A stretch of 64,000 nucleotides of DNA from Ancylobacter sp. TS-1 (GTDB taxonomy: Bacteria; Pseudomonadota; Alphaproteobacteria; Rhizobiales; Xanthobacteraceae): NCBI RefSeq assembly GCF_009223885.1, contig NZ_CP045144.1, forward strand, positions 2,716,001 to 2,780,000, read 5' to 3'. This document shows positions 1 to 9,933 of the stretch, piece after piece. Each line of letters starts with the position of its first letter. Position 1 is the stretch's first letter. Below the pieces are notes generated by a model. It did not search any database. It had not been told where the DNA came from and saw nothing but the letters and a program-made list of their open reading frames with translations. The translations under genes and the position numbers were made by a program.

Positions 1-459
1 GCCGGCACCTGGGCGATGCCGGTGGCGCTGGGACGGGGCGGAATCCGCGCCGACAAGCGCGAGGGCGACGGCGCCACGCCGCGCGGTGTCTGGCATCCGC
101 GCGAGCTGCGCTACCGTCCCGATCGCGGCCCGCGCCCGTCGACCCTCCTCTCCGTGCGCCGGACCCGGCGCGAGGACGGCTGGTGCGACGATCCGGCGGA
201 CGGGCGCTACAATCGCCCGGTGCGCCTGCCCTTCCGGCCGTCTCACGAGGAAATGTGGCGCGCCGATGGGCTCTACGACCTCGTCGTCGTGCTCGATCAC
301 AACACCCGCCCGCGCCGGGCGCGGCGCGGCTCCGCCGTGTTCCTGCATCTGGCACGCCCCGGCTTCGAGCCGACCGCCGGCTGTGTCGCCTTCCGCCGCG
401 CCGACCTTCGGCGCTTGCTGGCGCGGATCGGCCCGCGCACCACGATCGAGATCGTCTAG
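1..459 (+). CDS. L,D-transpeptidase (YkuD) family protein, 5' end missing
   Basis: The reading frame is open from the first base of the window (A-G-T-W-A before the first ATG at 16), so the gene starts upstream and only its C-terminal part is seen. The segment FLHLARPGFEPTAGCVAF near residues 110-130 of the visible part matches the YkuD catalytic signature (His, then Thr/Ser-x-Gly-Cys), with the cysteine as likely nucleophile. YkuD enzymes form or use L,D cross-links in periplasmic peptidoglycan, or attach proteins to it. The missing N-terminus prevents checking for a signal peptide. The stop codon overlaps that of the convergent yggS-type gene. This is the short cysteine-containing YkuD subfamily common in Hyphomicrobiales; the specific substrate is unknown. 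Confidence 0.8.
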   Translation, partial: AGTWAMPVALGRGGIRADKREGDGATPRGVWHPRELRYRPDRGPRPSTLLSVRRTRREDGWCDDPADGRYNRPVRLPFRPSHEEMWRADGLYDLVVVLDHNTRPRRARRGSAVFLHLARPGFEPTAGCVAFRRADLRRLLARIGPRTTIEIV

Positions 460-1154
460 CGGGTGCCGAAGATGGCGCTGCCGACCCGCACATAGGTCGC
501 GCCGAGCGCAATGGCGGTCTCGTAGTCCCCGCTCATGCCCATGGAGAGCACGTCGAGCCCGTTGCGCCGCGCGATCTTCGCCAGAAGCGCGAAATGCGGC
601 GCCGCCGGCTCGTCGGCCGGCGGGATGCACATGAGCCCCTCGATCGCCAGCCCGTGCGTCTGGCGGCAGGACTCGATGAAGGCGTCGGCCTCCTGCGGCA
701 CCACGCCCGCCTTCTGCGGCTCCTCGCCGGTATTCACCTGCACCAGAAGGCGCGGCGGGCGGCGGGCGGGATCGCGCGCCAGCTCCTTCGCCAGCGCGGC
801 GGCGAGCGAGGGGCGGTCCAGCGTGTGGATCACGTCGAACAGGTCGAGCGCCTCGCGCAGCTTGTTGGTCTGCAGCGGGCCGATCAGGTGCAGCTCGACA
901 TCGGGGAAGCGTTCGCGCAGCGCCGGCCATTTGGCCTTCGATTCCTGCACGCGGTTCTCGCCGAACAGCCGCTGCCCGGCCTCGAGGACAGGCAATATGC
1001 TCTCCGGCCCGAAGGTCTTGGATACGGCGACAAGGCGCACCGAGGCGGGATCGCGCCCGGCATCGCCGCAGGCCCGGGCGAGGTTGGCGCGTACCTGCGC
1101 GAGGTTCGCCGCCACCGTGGCGGCAAAGGGAGCGTCAAGGTTCGACACCGTCAT
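456..1154 (-). CDS. yggS: YggS family pyridoxal phosphate homeostasis protein
   Basis: This 232-residue protein has the full length of the YggS/PLPBP family, a fold-type III alanine-racemase-like barrel without a dimerisation domain. The PLP-binding lysine is K46 in the segment VAVSKTFG, and the family motif FGENRVQE follows. The C-terminal SMGMSGDYETAI and VRVGSAIFG segments form the phosphate-binding site. The family is not known to catalyse a reaction; it buffers free PLP and affects amino-acid and keto-acid pools in the cytoplasm. It converges with the L,D-transpeptidase gene, the two stops overlapping, and diverges from the diguanylate cyclase gene across about 170 bp. Confidence 0.95.
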   Translation of the reverse strand: MTVSNLDAPFAATVAANLAQVRANLARACGDAGRDPASVRLVAVSKTFGPESILPVLEAGQRLFGENRVQESKAKWPALRERFPDVELHLIGPLQTNKLREALDLFDVIHTLDRPSLAAALAKELARDPARRPPRLLVQVNTGEEPQKAGVVPQEADAFIESCRQTHGLAIEGLMCIPPADEPAAPHFALLAKIARRNGLDVLSMGMSGDYETAIALGATYVRVGSAIFGTR

Positions 1155-1323
1155 GTTCTGTCTGGCTCCGATCCGTTCTGGTGGCAGGCGCGGCGCGCGC
1201 CTACCAAGGCTTGCGCGACGCCTGCAAGCGGTTCCGTTTTCACGCCCCGGGCAGGTACATTTCCTTGCGGCAACCTCGCCCTTGTGTCTAGCTGGTCAGC
1301 GCATACGACATTAGAGCCTGATC

Positions 1324-3126
1324 GTGAACGACATCGACACAGGCGAGGGAGGTTCTGCGGATACCTTCGCGGCGCCCCTCCCGAGTCCTCCCGAAAGAAA
1401 GACCGTCAGTCTTCGCGTCCGGCTGCTGGCTATTGCCACGCTGGCGATGGCCCTGATCATTTGCGAAAGGTCCGTCAGCCTCGTCCAGCTGCACTACGAC
1501 AACATCGAGGCGGCGAAGAGCCGGGTGATGCAGATGCTGGACGGCAGCATCACCCACTACGAGGCGGCGATCGACAGCGCGCAGGCTGTCATGCAGACGC
1601 TGATCGTCAGCGGCGCGATCCGCCCGCCACCGCCGTTGGGCCTGCCGGCCGACGCGCAGAGCCCGCCGCCGAGCGATCCCGATCCCGCCCTCACCCCCGA
1701 GCTGCCGGGAGATTGCCACGCCTTTCCGCGCGTGCTGGAGAGCTTTTCGACCATTGAGTCGCTCACCATCGTCGCAACCAACGGCGTCGTGCTCTGCGGT
1801 ACCGCGCCCGGCAGCGCAGGTATCGACCTGTCCGGTCGCGACTATGTACGCATTGCCCTGCGCGGCCTGGAAACCGTCGAGGCGGTCCATCGCAGCTATG
1901 TCACCCATCGACCCACCCTCTACGCCGCCCGTCCGATCACGGCGCCCGGATACAAGGGCGTCACCGGCGTCCTCATCGCCCGGCTGAGCTCGGACGAACT
2001 GTTTCCCCCGAGCGTCTTCGCCGAACTGGGGGCGGGCACTCAAGCCATCGTGGTGAGCCCGGAAGGCGTGGTGGTCCAGTCCTACCCGGACGATCTCTAC
2101 GGGCTCGGCCTCGACATTAGCGACGCCGTGCCGGTCGCCCGCGCGCTCTCGCGCAGCCGGGGCACGGTGATCGCCGGGGGGCCGGACGGCGTGCAGCGGG
2201 TCTATGCCTTTGCGCGGCTGCCCGGCACCAACATGCATCTGCTGATCGGGCTCGATCAGACCCGGGTGCTGGGTCCGGTGGAATGGGCGACGTGGAGCGC
2301 GGGCCTGACCATGCTGTCCGCCAGCCTGATCATCCTGATCGGCCTCAGCCTGATCGGCGAAAGGCTGATCGTCGCCCCGGTCCAGTCGCTCGCCGACCGG
2401 CTCGTGCGCTTCGGTCGCGGCGACAGCCAGGAGCCGGCCTCGCGCCGGCCGCTGATCACCGAGCTGCAGCCGCTGGTTTCCGCCTTCGAGAACATGACCA
2501 TCGAGCTCACCCGCCGCGAGGCGGCGCTGCGCTATGCCAACCGGCGCCTCAATTCGCTCGCCAGCCTCGATCCGCTCACCGGCATCGCCAACCGGCGCAG
2601 CTTCGACGCCGCCCTGTCCCTGCAGTGGAACTCGACCGACCGGCTGGCGATGCTGATGATCGACATCGATCGGTTCAAGTCCTTCAACGACGTCCACGGC
2701 CATCAGGAAGGCGACCGCTGCCTGCGCCTCGTCGCCCAGACCATGACCTCGGCCATTCGCGGCTCGGACCTTGTGGCCCGCATCGGCGGCGAGGAGTTCG
2801 CCGTGCTGATGCCGGGCGCCAGCCTGCGGGCGGCAGCGGATGTCGCCGAACGCGTGCGACAGGCGGTCGAGGCGCTGGCGATCGGGCACAGGGACGGCGT
2901 CGGGGGCGTCGTCACCATCAGCATCGGCGCCGCCGCCTGCGAACCGGCCCCCTCGCTGATGATCGCCGATCTCGTCATGGCGGCCGACGGGGCGCTCTAT
3001 GCCGCCAAGCGCGCCGGCCGCAATACGGTGTGCGCCGCCGACGGCCCGGAACTGGACGCCCACCCCGCCGGCGCGGCCGCCGGCATCGCTCCCGACGGCG
3101 GCGAGCGCAGTGCAGCAGAAGGTTGA
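1324..3126 (+). CDS. membrane-bound diguanylate cyclase with periplasmic sensor domain
   Basis: The protein makes cyclic di-GMP from two GTP. It has 600 residues: a cytoplasmic N-terminus, a membrane helix at about 30-48, a long periplasmic Cache-like region to about 315, a second helix at about 325-347, a HAMP-like linker and a C-terminal GGDEF domain. The catalytic loop is GGEEF at 488-492. An RxxD product-inhibition site (R479-D482) sits five residues upstream, so both activity and feedback control look intact. There is no EAL domain. The start is GTG; the next methionine is inside the membrane helix, so this start is preferred. It appears to be a single-gene unit. The signal sensed cannot be told from sequence. 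Confidence 0.92.
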   Translation: MNDIDTGEGGSADTFAAPLPSPPERKTVSLRVRLLAIATLAMALIICERSVSLVQLHYDNIEAAKSRVMQMLDGSITHYEAAIDSAQAVMQTLIVSGAIRPPPPLGLPADAQSPPPSDPDPALTPELPGDCHAFPRVLESFSTIESLTIVATNGVVLCGTAPGSAGIDLSGRDYVRIALRGLETVEAVHRSYVTHRPTLYAARPITAPGYKGVTGVLIARLSSDELFPPSVFAELGAGTQAIVVSPEGVVVQSYPDDLYGLGLDISDAVPVARALSRSRGTVIAGGPDGVQRVYAFARLPGTNMHLLIGLDQTRVLGPVEWATWSAGLTMLSASLIILIGLSLIGERLIVAPVQSLADRLVRFGRGDSQEPASRRPLITELQPLVSAFENMTIELTRREAALRYANRRLNSLASLDPLTGIANRRSFDAALSLQWNSTDRLAMLMIDIDRFKSFNDVHGHQEGDRCLRLVAQTMTSAIRGSDLVARIGGEEFAVLMPGASLRAAADVAERVRQAVEALAIGHRDGVGGVVTISIGAAACEPAPSLMIADLVMAADGALYAAKRAGRNTVCAADGPELDAHPAGAAAGIAPDGGERSAAEG

Positions 3127-3213
3127 CCGGGCGCGCGACTTGGTGCCTAGTCCCGCGCCATTGATCCTTTCGCGGCCTGTGTTTCGACCTCCGCCTGTCC
3201 AAGAAGCCTGTCC

Positions 3214-5835
3214 ATGAGCACCGAGCGTTACAATGCCCGCGAGGCCGAGCCCCGCTGGCAGAAGATCTGGGACGAACGCGGCATCTACCGCACCCGCAAC
3301 GACGATCCGCGTCCCAAATACTATGTGCTCGAGATGTTTCCCTATCCGTCGGGGCGCATCCACATCGGCCATGGCCGCAACTATGTGATGGGCGACGTGG
3401 TCGCGCGCTTCAAGCGCATGAAGGGCTTCAACGTCCTCCACCCGATGGGATGGGACGCCTTCGGCCTGCCGGCCGAGAACGCCGCCATCGAGCGCAAGAC
3501 GCATCCCGGCAAGTGGACCTACGAGAACATCGCCACCATGCGCGAGCAGCTCAAGCTGCTCGGCCTGTCGCTGGACTGGTCGCGCGAGATCGCCACCTGC
3601 GATCCCTCCTATTATGGCGAGCAGCAGCGCATCTTCCTCGACTTCCTCGCGGGTGGCTTCGTCTACCGCCGCGAGAGCGAGGTGAACTGGGACCCGGTCG
3701 ACAACACCGTGCTCGCCAACGAGCAGGTGATCGACGGGCGCGGCTGGCGCTCGGGCGCGCTGGTCGAGCGGCGCAAGCTGGCGCAGTGGTTCTTCCGCAT
3801 CTCCGACGCCTCCGAGGAACTGCTCGCCGGCCTCGACACGCTGGAGCGCTGGCCCGACAAGGTGCGCCTGATGCAGCGCAACTGGATCGGCCGCTCCGAG
3901 GGGCTGCATGTGCGCTTCGTGCTGGCCGATGCGCCGGCCGGCCGGCCGGAAGGCCTGCCGTCCGAGATCAAGGTCTACACCACGCGCCCCGACACGCTGT
4001 TCGGTGCCTCCTTCCTCGCGCTTTCGCCCGGCCATCCGCTGACCGAGCAACTCGCCGCCGCCGATCCGGCGCTGGCCGGCTTCGTCGAGGAATGCCGGCG
4101 CGGCGGCACCTCGACCGCCGAAATCGAGACGCAGGAGAAGATGGGCTTCGACACCGGGCTGAAGGTGCGCCATCCGCTCGGCGGGCCGGACCTGCCGGTC
4201 TACGTCGCCAATTTCGTGCTGATGGAATACGGCACCGGCGCCATTTTCGGCTGCCCGGCGCACGACCAGCGCGATTTCGACTTCGCCACCAAGTACAGCC
4301 TGCCGATCACCCCGGTGGTGCTGCCGCCCGACGTCGACCCGGCCGCCTTCTCGGTCGCCGACGGCCCCTATGAGGGCGACGGCGTGCTGTTCAACTCCCA
4401 CTTCCTCGACGGACTGACCGTGCCCGCCGCCAAGGAGAAGGTGGCGCTGAAGCTGGAGAACCAGATCCTGGGCAATGCGCCGGTCGGCGAGCGGGCGGTG
4501 AACTACCGCCTGCGCGACTGGGGCATCTCGCGCCAGCGCTACTGGGGCTGCCCGATCCCGATCGTCCATTGCGACGCCTGCGGCCCGGTGCCGGTGCCGG
4601 CCGACCAGCTTCCCGTGCGGCTGCCGGAGGATGTGAGCTTCGACCAGCCGGGCAACCCGCTCGACCGTCACCCGACGTGGAAGCACGTGGACTGCCCGCG
4701 CTGCGGCGCGCCGGCCCGGCGCGAGACCGACACCATGGACACCTTCGTGGATTCGTCCTGGTACTTCGCCCGCTTCGCCTCCGAGCCCGGCACCGCGCCG
4801 CTGCAGAAGGCCGCCGCCGACCAGTGGCTGGCCGTGGACCAGTATATTGGCGGCATCGAGCACGCGATCCTGCACCTGCTCTATTCGCGCTTTTTCATCC
4901 GCACGCTGAAGAAGCTCGGCCGCGTCTCCATCGCCGAGCCCTTCGCCGGCCTGTTCACGCAGGGAATGATCGTCCACGAGACCTACAAGGACGCGGAAGG
5001 CCGCTGGCTGTTCCCCGAGGAGGTCGAGCGCGACGCCGAGGGGCGCCCGGTCAAGGTCGGCACCGGCGAGCCGGTGACGATCGGCGCGCCGGAGAAGATG
5101 TCGAAGTCCAAGAAGAACGTGGTGCCGCCGGAGATCGTCGCCGACACCTACGGCGTCGACTGCGCCCGCTGGTTCATGCTGGCCGACACCCCTCCCGAGC
5201 GCGACAGCGAATGGACCAGCGCCGGCATCGAGGGTGCCTGGCGCTTCGTCCAGCGCATCTGGCGCCTCGTCGGCGAAACGCTCGCGCTGGCGCCGGAAGC
5301 GGTCGCCCGGCCGGCTGATTTCGGTTCCGAATCGATCACCCTGCGGCGCGCAGCCCACAAGCTGGCGGCGCAGGTGGAAGAAGATGTCGAGCGGCTGCGC
5401 TTCAACGTCGCCGTCGCCCGCGTGCACGCCTTCGCCAATGTTCTCAATGACGCGCTCGTGGCCGCCCGCAAGGCGGAACTGACGCCCGATCTCGCCTTCG
5501 CGCTGCGCGAGGCGGCGGAATTCCTCGTCGGCGTGGTGGCGCCCATGGTGCCGCATCTGGCCGAGGAGTGCTGGGGCGTGCTTGGCGGCTCCGGCCTCGT
5601 GGCCGAGGCCCGCTGGCCGACGGTCGAGCCCGATCTGCTGGTCGAGGATAGCGTTACGCTGCCGATTCAGATCAACGGCAAGCGGCGCGGCGAGATCACC
5701 GTGTCGAAGGAAGCCAGCCCCGCCGAGGTGGAGAAGGCGGTACTCGCCCTCGACCTCATCGCGCAGGCACTCGACGGACGCGCTCCGAAGCGTATCATCG
5801 TCGTGCCGCAGAGGATTGTGAATGTCGTCGCCTGA
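3214..5835 (+). CDS. leuS: leucine--tRNA ligase
   Basis: LeuRS charges tRNA-Leu with leucine using ATP in the cytoplasm. The 873-residue length is normal for bacterial LeuRS. The class I signatures are present: HIGH beginning at H50 ([12 protein letters not shown]) and KMSKS at 628-632. The CP1 editing domain lies between them, with the T-rich segment TTRPDTLFG near residue 255. A zinc-ribbon-like CDAC...CPRC segment is near 450-500. It is the first gene of an apparent leuS-lptE-holA operon, as in other alphaproteobacteria: lptE starts 14 nt before the leuS stop. Confidence 0.98.
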   Translation: MSTERYNAREAEPRWQKIWDERGIYRTRNDDPRPKYYVLEMFPYPSGRIHIGHGRNYVMGDVVARFKRMKGFNVLHPMGWDAFGLPAENAAIERKTHPGKWTYENIATMREQLKLLGLSLDWSREIATCDPSYYGEQQRIFLDFLAGGFVYRRESEVNWDPVDNTVLANEQVIDGRGWRSGALVERRKLAQWFFRISDASEELLAGLDTLERWPDKVRLMQRNWIGRSEGLHVRFVLADAPAGRPEGLPSEIKVYTTRPDTLFGASFLALSPGHPLTEQLAAADPALAGFVEECRRGGTSTAEIETQEKMGFDTGLKVRHPLGGPDLPVYVANFVLMEYGTGAIFGCPAHDQRDFDFATKYSLPITPVVLPPDVDPAAFSVADGPYEGDGVLFNSHFLDGLTVPAAKEKVALKLENQILGNAPVGERAVNYRLRDWGISRQRYWGCPIPIVHCDACGPVPVPADQLPVRLPEDVSFDQPGNPLDRHPTWKHVDCPRCGAPARRETDTMDTFVDSSWYFARFASEPGTAPLQKAAADQWLAVDQYIGGIEHAILHLLYSRFFIRTLKKLGRVSIAEPFAGLFTQGMIVHETYKDAEGRWLFPEEVERDAEGRPVKVGTGEPVTIGAPEKMSKSKKNVVPPEIVADTYGVDCARWFMLADTPPERDSEWTSAGIEGAWRFVQRIWRLVGETLALAPEAVARPADFGSESITLRRAAHKLAAQVEEDVERLRFNVAVARVHAFANVLNDALVAARKAELTPDLAFALREAAEFLVGVVAPMVPHLAEECWGVLGGSGLVAEARWPTVEPDLLVEDSVTLPIQINGKRRGEITVSKEASPAEVEKAVLALDLIAQALDGRAPKRIIVVPQRIVNVVA

Positions 5836-6388
5836 CCGGATGAACCCGATGCCCTCACGCCGCCGCCTCCTGGGTCTCGCCTGCGCGGGGCTGCTCGCCG
5901 CGTCGACCGCCGGCTGCTTCCAGCCGATGTACGCCGAATCCACGCCCGGCGAAGGACCGGTGCTGAACCAGCAGTTCAGCGAGGTCGAGATCGCCTTCGC
6001 CGGTGGCCGCGTCGGCAACGAGGTGCGCAACGACCTCATCTTCGCCCTCACCGGCGGCGCCGGAAACCCGACCGGGGTTCCCTACCGGCTGGTGCTCGAC
6101 GTCAAGAGTTCGACCAGCGAGGCCGCCGTCGTCAGCCCGCTGACCGGCCTGCCAGAAGTCGAGCTCGTTACCGTTGATGTCGGCTGGAAGCTCTACGACG
6201 TCGGCAATCTCAAGACCCCGCTGGCCACCGGCAAGGGTGTCGGCAAGGCCTCGCTGGACAGCGGCTATCAGCGATTCGCCCGCAACCGGGCCATTCGCGA
6301 CGCCGAGAACCGCTCCGCCGGCGTCGTCGCCGAGCAGATCCGCACCCAGCTCGCCTCCTATTTCCTGACCCGCGCGCCGAAGAGCTGA
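5822..6388 (+). CDS. lptE: LPS assembly lipoprotein LptE
   Basis: LptE is the outer-membrane lipoprotein that plugs the LptD barrel and helps insert lipopolysaccharide in the outer leaflet. The 188-residue product has an N-terminal twin-arginine-containing basic stretch, a hydrophobic segment and a lipobox ending LAASTAGC, with the lipidated cysteine at about residue 32. The conserved GCFQPMYA after the cysteine is typical of alphaproteobacterial LptE. The start chosen has an AGAGGA ribosome site six bases upstream and overlaps the leuS end; ATGs at 5840 and 5849 are alternatives that still keep the lipobox. The location between leuS and holA is the conserved lptE position. Confidence 0.92.
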   Translation: MSSPDRMNPMPSRRRLLGLACAGLLAASTAGCFQPMYAESTPGEGPVLNQQFSEVEIAFAGGRVGNEVRNDLIFALTGGAGNPTGVPYRLVLDVKSSTSEAAVVSPLTGLPEVELVTVDVGWKLYDVGNLKTPLATGKGVGKASLDSGYQRFARNRAIRDAENRSAGVVAEQIRTQLASYFLTRAPKS

Positions 6389-6396
6389 GCCGCGCC

Positions 6397-7422
6397 ATGG
6401 TGGCGGTCCGGCCCGGCGACGTCGAGGCGACGCTCACCCGCATAGACCCGCTGCGCCCGGTGGTGCTGCTGTTCGGCCCGGACAGCGGGCTGGCGCGCGA
6501 GCGCGCCCGGGCCTATCTCGCCCGCGCCGCCCAGGGTTCCGACGACCCGTTCGGCATCGTGCGCCTCGACGGCGACGAGATCGCCGGCGACCCCGGCCGG
6601 CTGGTCGACGAGGCCGGTACGCTCGCCCTGTTCGGCGGACGCCGCGTCGTGTCGCTGCGGGTGGGCTCGCGCAACGTCGTCCCGGCCGTCGAGGCGCTGC
6701 TGGCCGCCCCGCCCTCCGGCGCCGTGGTGGTGATCGAGGCCGGCGACATCAAGCGCGGCACCGGGCTCCGCGCGCTGTGCGAGAACTCGCCGCATGCGCT
6801 GGCCATCGCCTGCTACGCCGACAGCGACCGCGACCTGACCCGGCTCGTCGACACCATGGTCGCCGAGGCGGGAACCGCCATCGACCGCGACGCCCGCGCC
6901 GAGCTGATGGGCCTTCTGGGCGGCGACCGCATGGCCTCGCGCAGCGAGATCGGAAAGCTGCTGCTCTACGCCGCCGGCGAGCCACGGGTGACGCTGGACC
7001 ATGTGCGCGCCATCGTCGGCGACGCCTCCAGCCTCGCCCTCGACGAGATCGCGGACGGCGCCTTCGCCGGCCAGCCGGACGAGATGGCCACCGCCTTCGG
7101 CAAGGCCACCGGCGAGGGCATGCGGGCCGACATCATTCTCGGATCGGTCTGCCGGGCGGCGCAGACGCTGCACCAGATGCGCCTGGGCATCGAGGCCGGA
7201 GGCAGTGTCGAGCGCGCCATAGAGGGCACCCGGCCGGCCATCCATTTCCGGCGCAAGCCATTGATCGAAAAAGCACTTCGCGGCTGGACCGCGAGCCGGC
7301 TGGAAACCGCCCTGCTCGCTTTGGACGACGCGCTTCTGGCCGCCCGCCGCAATGCGACGCTGGGCCCGGCGATCGCCGAACGCGCCCTGCTGCAGATCGC
7401 CGGACAGGCCCGGCGCGGCTAG
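6397..7422 (+). CDS. holA: DNA polymerase III subunit delta
   Basis: The delta subunit opens the sliding clamp ring within the clamp-loader complex. The 341-residue length and the N-terminal segment VVLLFGPDSGLARERARAYL fit HolA, which has a degenerate AAA+ fold. Its P-loop position is not a functional Walker A, as expected for delta. The C-terminal helical collar domain is covered by the segment from about residue 210 on. It follows lptE by 8 nt, completing the leuS-lptE-holA operon, and converges with parB across a 20-bp gap. Confidence 0.95.
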   Translation: MVAVRPGDVEATLTRIDPLRPVVLLFGPDSGLARERARAYLARAAQGSDDPFGIVRLDGDEIAGDPGRLVDEAGTLALFGGRRVVSLRVGSRNVVPAVEALLAAPPSGAVVVIEAGDIKRGTGLRALCENSPHALAIACYADSDRDLTRLVDTMVAEAGTAIDRDARAELMGLLGGDRMASRSEIGKLLLYAAGEPRVTLDHVRAIVGDASSLALDEIADGAFAGQPDEMATAFGKATGEGMRADIILGSVCRAAQTLHQMRLGIEAGGSVERAIEGTRPAIHFRRKPLIEKALRGWTASRLETALLALDDALLAARRNATLGPAIAERALLQIAGQARRG

Positions 7423-7442
7423 CCGGGCACGGCCCGTCCCGC

Positions 7443-8354
7443 TCAGCCGCCGGCCAGGCGCCGGCAGACCTCGTCGAGCTGGTCGAGCGACGAGTAGCGG
7501 ATGCGCAGTTCGCCCGCCTCGCCATCATGCTTGAGCACGACATCGAGGCCGAGCGCGTCGGAGAGCTTGCGCTGGAGCGCCACGGTGTCGGCGTCGAGCG
7601 CGGCCGGCACCTTCGGCTTGCGCGCCGGCTTGCCTGCGGCCTCGGCCTTGGCGACGTTGAGCTCCTGCGCCAGCGCCTCGATGGCGCGCACATTCATGCC
7701 CTGGTCGACGATGGCGCGGGCCAGCGCCTCGGGGTCGTCCTGGGTCAGCAGCGCGCGGGCATGGCCGGCCGAGAGGCGCCCATCGGCGAGATACTGCTTC
7801 ACCGTCTCCGGCAGGCGCAGCAGGCGCAGCGTGTTGGCCACATGGCTGCGGCTTTTGCCGATCACCCGGGCCAGGTCGTTCTGCGAATAGCCGAACTGGT
7901 CGGACAGCGCCTGATAGCCGGCGGCCTCTTCCAGCGGGTTGAGATCGGCGCGCTGGACGTTCTCGATGATGGCGATCTCGAGCGCCTCGCGGTCGTTGAC
8001 ATCGACGACGACGATCGGCACCTCGTGGATGCCGGCGCGCTGGGCGGCGCGCCAGCGGCGCTCACCGGCGACGATCTCGTAGGAGTCGCGCTCGCCCGCC
8101 ACCTGCCGCACCACGATGGGCTGGATGATGCCGCGCTCATGGATGGAGGCGGCGAGATCCTCGAGATCCTGCTCGCCGAAGCTGCGGCGCGGGTTGTGCG
8201 GGTTGGCGCGCAGGAAGGCCAGCGGCACCTTGCGGGCGCCGCCCACGGCACGGCCGCGATCATTGGCCGCCGCGCCGTCTTCGCCCATGTCGCCCATCAG
8301 CGCCGCAAGGCCGCGCCCGAGCCGCGAACGTCCGCCGTCTTCCGCCATCGCCAT
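7443..8354 (-). CDS. parB: chromosome partitioning protein ParB
   Basis: ParB binds parS, spreads by CTP-dependent clamping and nucleates the origin-segregation complex. The protein begins with the ParA-contacting segment RSRLGRGLAALMGD. It carries the CTP-binding GERRWRAA motif and a helix-turn-helix (YSQNDLARVIGKSRSHVANTLRLLRL), and ends with a C-terminal dimerisation domain. The start at 8354 (M-A-M-A-E-D-G) has a GAGGGGG ribosome site just upstream on the minus strand; ATGs at 8348 and an upstream in-frame one are alternatives. It lies 10 nt downstream of parA in the mnmG-rsmG-parA-parB operon. parS-like sites are found nearby at 9845, 11938, 11986 and 27090. Confidence 0.97.
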   Translation of the reverse strand: MAMAEDGGRSRLGRGLAALMGDMGEDGAAANDRGRAVGGARKVPLAFLRANPHNPRRSFGEQDLEDLAASIHERGIIQPIVVRQVAGERDSYEIVAGERRWRAAQRAGIHEVPIVVVDVNDREALEIAIIENVQRADLNPLEEAAGYQALSDQFGYSQNDLARVIGKSRSHVANTLRLLRLPETVKQYLADGRLSAGHARALLTQDDPEALARAIVDQGMNVRAIEALAQELNVAKAEAAGKPARKPKVPAALDADTVALQRKLSDALGLDVVLKHDGEAGELRIRYSSLDQLDEVCRRLAGG

Positions 8355-8364
8355 TACCGCCCCC

Positions 8365-9225
8365 TCACGCCGCGGCGCGCAGAGCGCGCTCACGCTGGAT
8401 TATTTCGGATGCGAGACGAAGATAGGCCTGCGACCCGACGCATTTGAGATCGTAGAGCAGCACCGGCTTGCCGTAGGACGGCGCCTCCGAGACGCGGACA
8501 TTTCGCGGAATGATGGTCTCGTAGACCTTTTCGCCCATGAACTGGCGCACATCGTCGACCACCTGGCTCGACAAATTGTTGCGCGCGTCGAACATGGTGA
8601 GCACGATGCCATGGATGGTGAGCTGCGGGTTGAGCGTCGTGCGGACCTGCTCCACCGTCTTGAGCAGCTGCGACAGACCCTCCAGCGCGAAGAACTCGCA
8701 CTGCAGCGGCACCAGGATTGCGTTCGAGGCCGCCATCGCGTTCACCGTGATCAGGTTCAGCGAGGGCGGGCAGTCGATCAGAACGTAGGTGTAATCAATC
8801 TCGTTACGCTGCCGATCCGAATGCGCGGGAACAGCGTTCAGCGCCCGGATGGCGTCGCGCAGCCGATAGGCGCGGTCGCGCTCGCCGGCAAGCTCAAGTT
8901 CCAGCCCGGACAGGTCCATCGTCGAGGGGGCGATGTGCAGCCGGGGAACGGCGGTCTCCAGGATGCCCTCGCGCAAGCTGGCCTCGCCGGTGAGGACGTC
9001 ATAGGTCGAGACGCGGCGGCTGCGGCGGTCGATGCCGAGGCCGGTCGACGCATTGCCCTGCGGGTCGAGGTCGATGATCAGCACCGTCTCGCCGATGGCG
9101 GCCAGCGCGGTGCCGAGATTGATCGCCGTCGTGGTCTTGCCGACGCCGCCCTTCTGGTTGGCGAGCGCCAGGACGCGGGGCACCGGCCGCGGCGCGTTCG
9201 GTACGAGCGAAGCCTCATCCGTCAT
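8365..9225 (-). CDS. parA: chromosome partitioning ATPase ParA
   Basis: ParA is a Walker-type ATPase that forms a nucleoid-bound gradient and pulls ParB-parS complexes. The 286-residue protein has the deviant Walker A KGGVGKTT (K25-T32) with the signature lysine. Walker B-type segments LIIDLDPQGNAST and VLIDCPPSL follow. A short N-terminal extension precedes the ATPase domain, and there is no DNA-binding helix-turn-helix, as in chromosomal (Soj-type) ParA proteins. The rsmG stop overlaps the parA start by 11 nt and parB follows 10 nt later, so the genes are probably cotranscribed. Confidence 0.97.
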   Translation of the reverse strand: MTDEASLVPNAPRPVPRVLALANQKGGVGKTTTAINLGTALAAIGETVLIIDLDPQGNASTGLGIDRRSRRVSTYDVLTGEASLREGILETAVPRLHIAPSTMDLSGLELELAGERDRAYRLRDAIRALNAVPAHSDRQRNEIDYTYVLIDCPPSLNLITVNAMAASNAILVPLQCEFFALEGLSQLLKTVEQVRTTLNPQLTIHGIVLTMFDARNNLSSQVVDDVRQFMGEKVYETIIPRNVRVSEAPSYGKPVLLYDLKCVGSQAYLRLASEIIQRERALRAAA

Positions 9226-9910
9226 GGTTCGACCCTGCTGGGTTGGGCATCGTGCCCGATGATGTCGGTCTCAGCGGCACTGCCGCCCGGACGATGAGGA
9301 CATGGCCGCTCTTGTCGGTCCGGCTGCCCTCAATCTCGACGTTGATTTTCCAAGATTTAGAGGCTTCGGTCAATTCGTTATCAACATCTTGTCCCTTGAG
9401 GAACAGTCCCGTCGCCCCCTGCGCAAGGAAGGGGGCGGCAAGGTCGAGCAGTCTCGGCAACGGTGCAAGGGCACGCGCCGAAACAATCTCCACTCCCGGC
9501 GCGATCTTTCCGGCGACCTGCTCGATCCGCACCGGCAGCACCGTGGCGGGTAGTTCGGCGATGCGGACCGCCTCGCGCAGAAAGGCCGCCTTGCGGCTGT
9601 CGCTCTCCACCAGCGTCACGTCGGCGCCCGGCCGCTCTGCCAGCGCCGCAGCCACGACGAGGCCCGGAAAGCCCCCGCCCGAGCCGAGGTCGACCCAGCG
9701 TGTCGCCGCCCCGGCCAGCGGCACGAGTTGAAGGGAATCCGCGACATGGCGGGTCCAGACGGCGGGCAGCGTCGCCGGCGCCACCAGATTGATGGTGCGC
9801 TGCCATTTCTGCAGCAGCGCCACGATGGCGTCGAGCCGCTCCGCCGTTTCACGTGAAACAGGGGCGAGCTCCAGCGCGCGGGCGCGGTCGGACGAATCGG
9901 CGTGGGTCAT
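9215..9910 (-). CDS. rsmG: 16S rRNA (guanine(527)-N(7))-methyltransferase RsmG
   Basis: RsmG methylates G527 of 16S rRNA using S-adenosylmethionine. The 231-residue protein has the SAM-binding glycine motif WVDLGSGGGFPGLV near residue 70-85 and the family segment TRHVADSLQL just before it. The codons for V-S-R-E-T near residue 20 are formed by a parS-like palindrome (9845-9860), so the site is read both as protein and as a ParB target. The gene sits 23 nt after mnmG and overlaps parA. This gidA-gidB-parA-parB order is conserved next to many bacterial origins. Confidence 0.96.
   Translation of the reverse strand: MTHADSSDRARALELAPVSRETAERLDAIVALLQKWQRTINLVAPATLPAVWTRHVADSLQLVPLAGAATRWVDLGSGGGFPGLVVAAALAERPGADVTLVESDSRKAAFLREAVRIAELPATVLPVRIEQVAGKIAPGVEIVSARALAPLPRLLDLAAPFLAQGATGLFLKGQDVDNELTEASKSWKINVEIEGSRTDKSGHVLIVRAAVPLRPTSSGTMPNPAGSNHDG
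9845..9860. other. parS site inside rsmG
   Basis: The 16 bases read CGTTTCACGTGAAACA, differing from the consensus parS TGTTTCACGTGAAACA only at the first base. The site lies within the rsmG reading frame and encodes the P-V-S-R-E-T region. It is about 9.5 kb from the proposed origin and within 2 kb of parA and parB. Binding by the ParB encoded here is inferred from the match. Confidence 0.85.
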
Positions 9911-9933
9911 GCTGGATTATAGCGCGCTACGGC

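Noticed and set aside
1155..1323. Small gene or RNA between yggS and the diguanylate cyclase gene
   Set aside because: Only GC-rich short inverted repeats are seen, with no reading frame or tRNA-like pattern.
183..1757. Long plus-strand frame across the L,D-transpeptidase and yggS region
   Set aside because: The translation is low-complexity and antisense to the well-supported YggS protein; high G+C keeps stop codons rare in shadow frames.
1288..6051. Very long minus-strand frame (about 1590 codons) opposite the diguanylate cyclase and leuS
   Set aside because: It is the antisense of two strongly recognised genes, and its composition (His/Arg/Gly-rich, no domain) is typical of a shadow frame.
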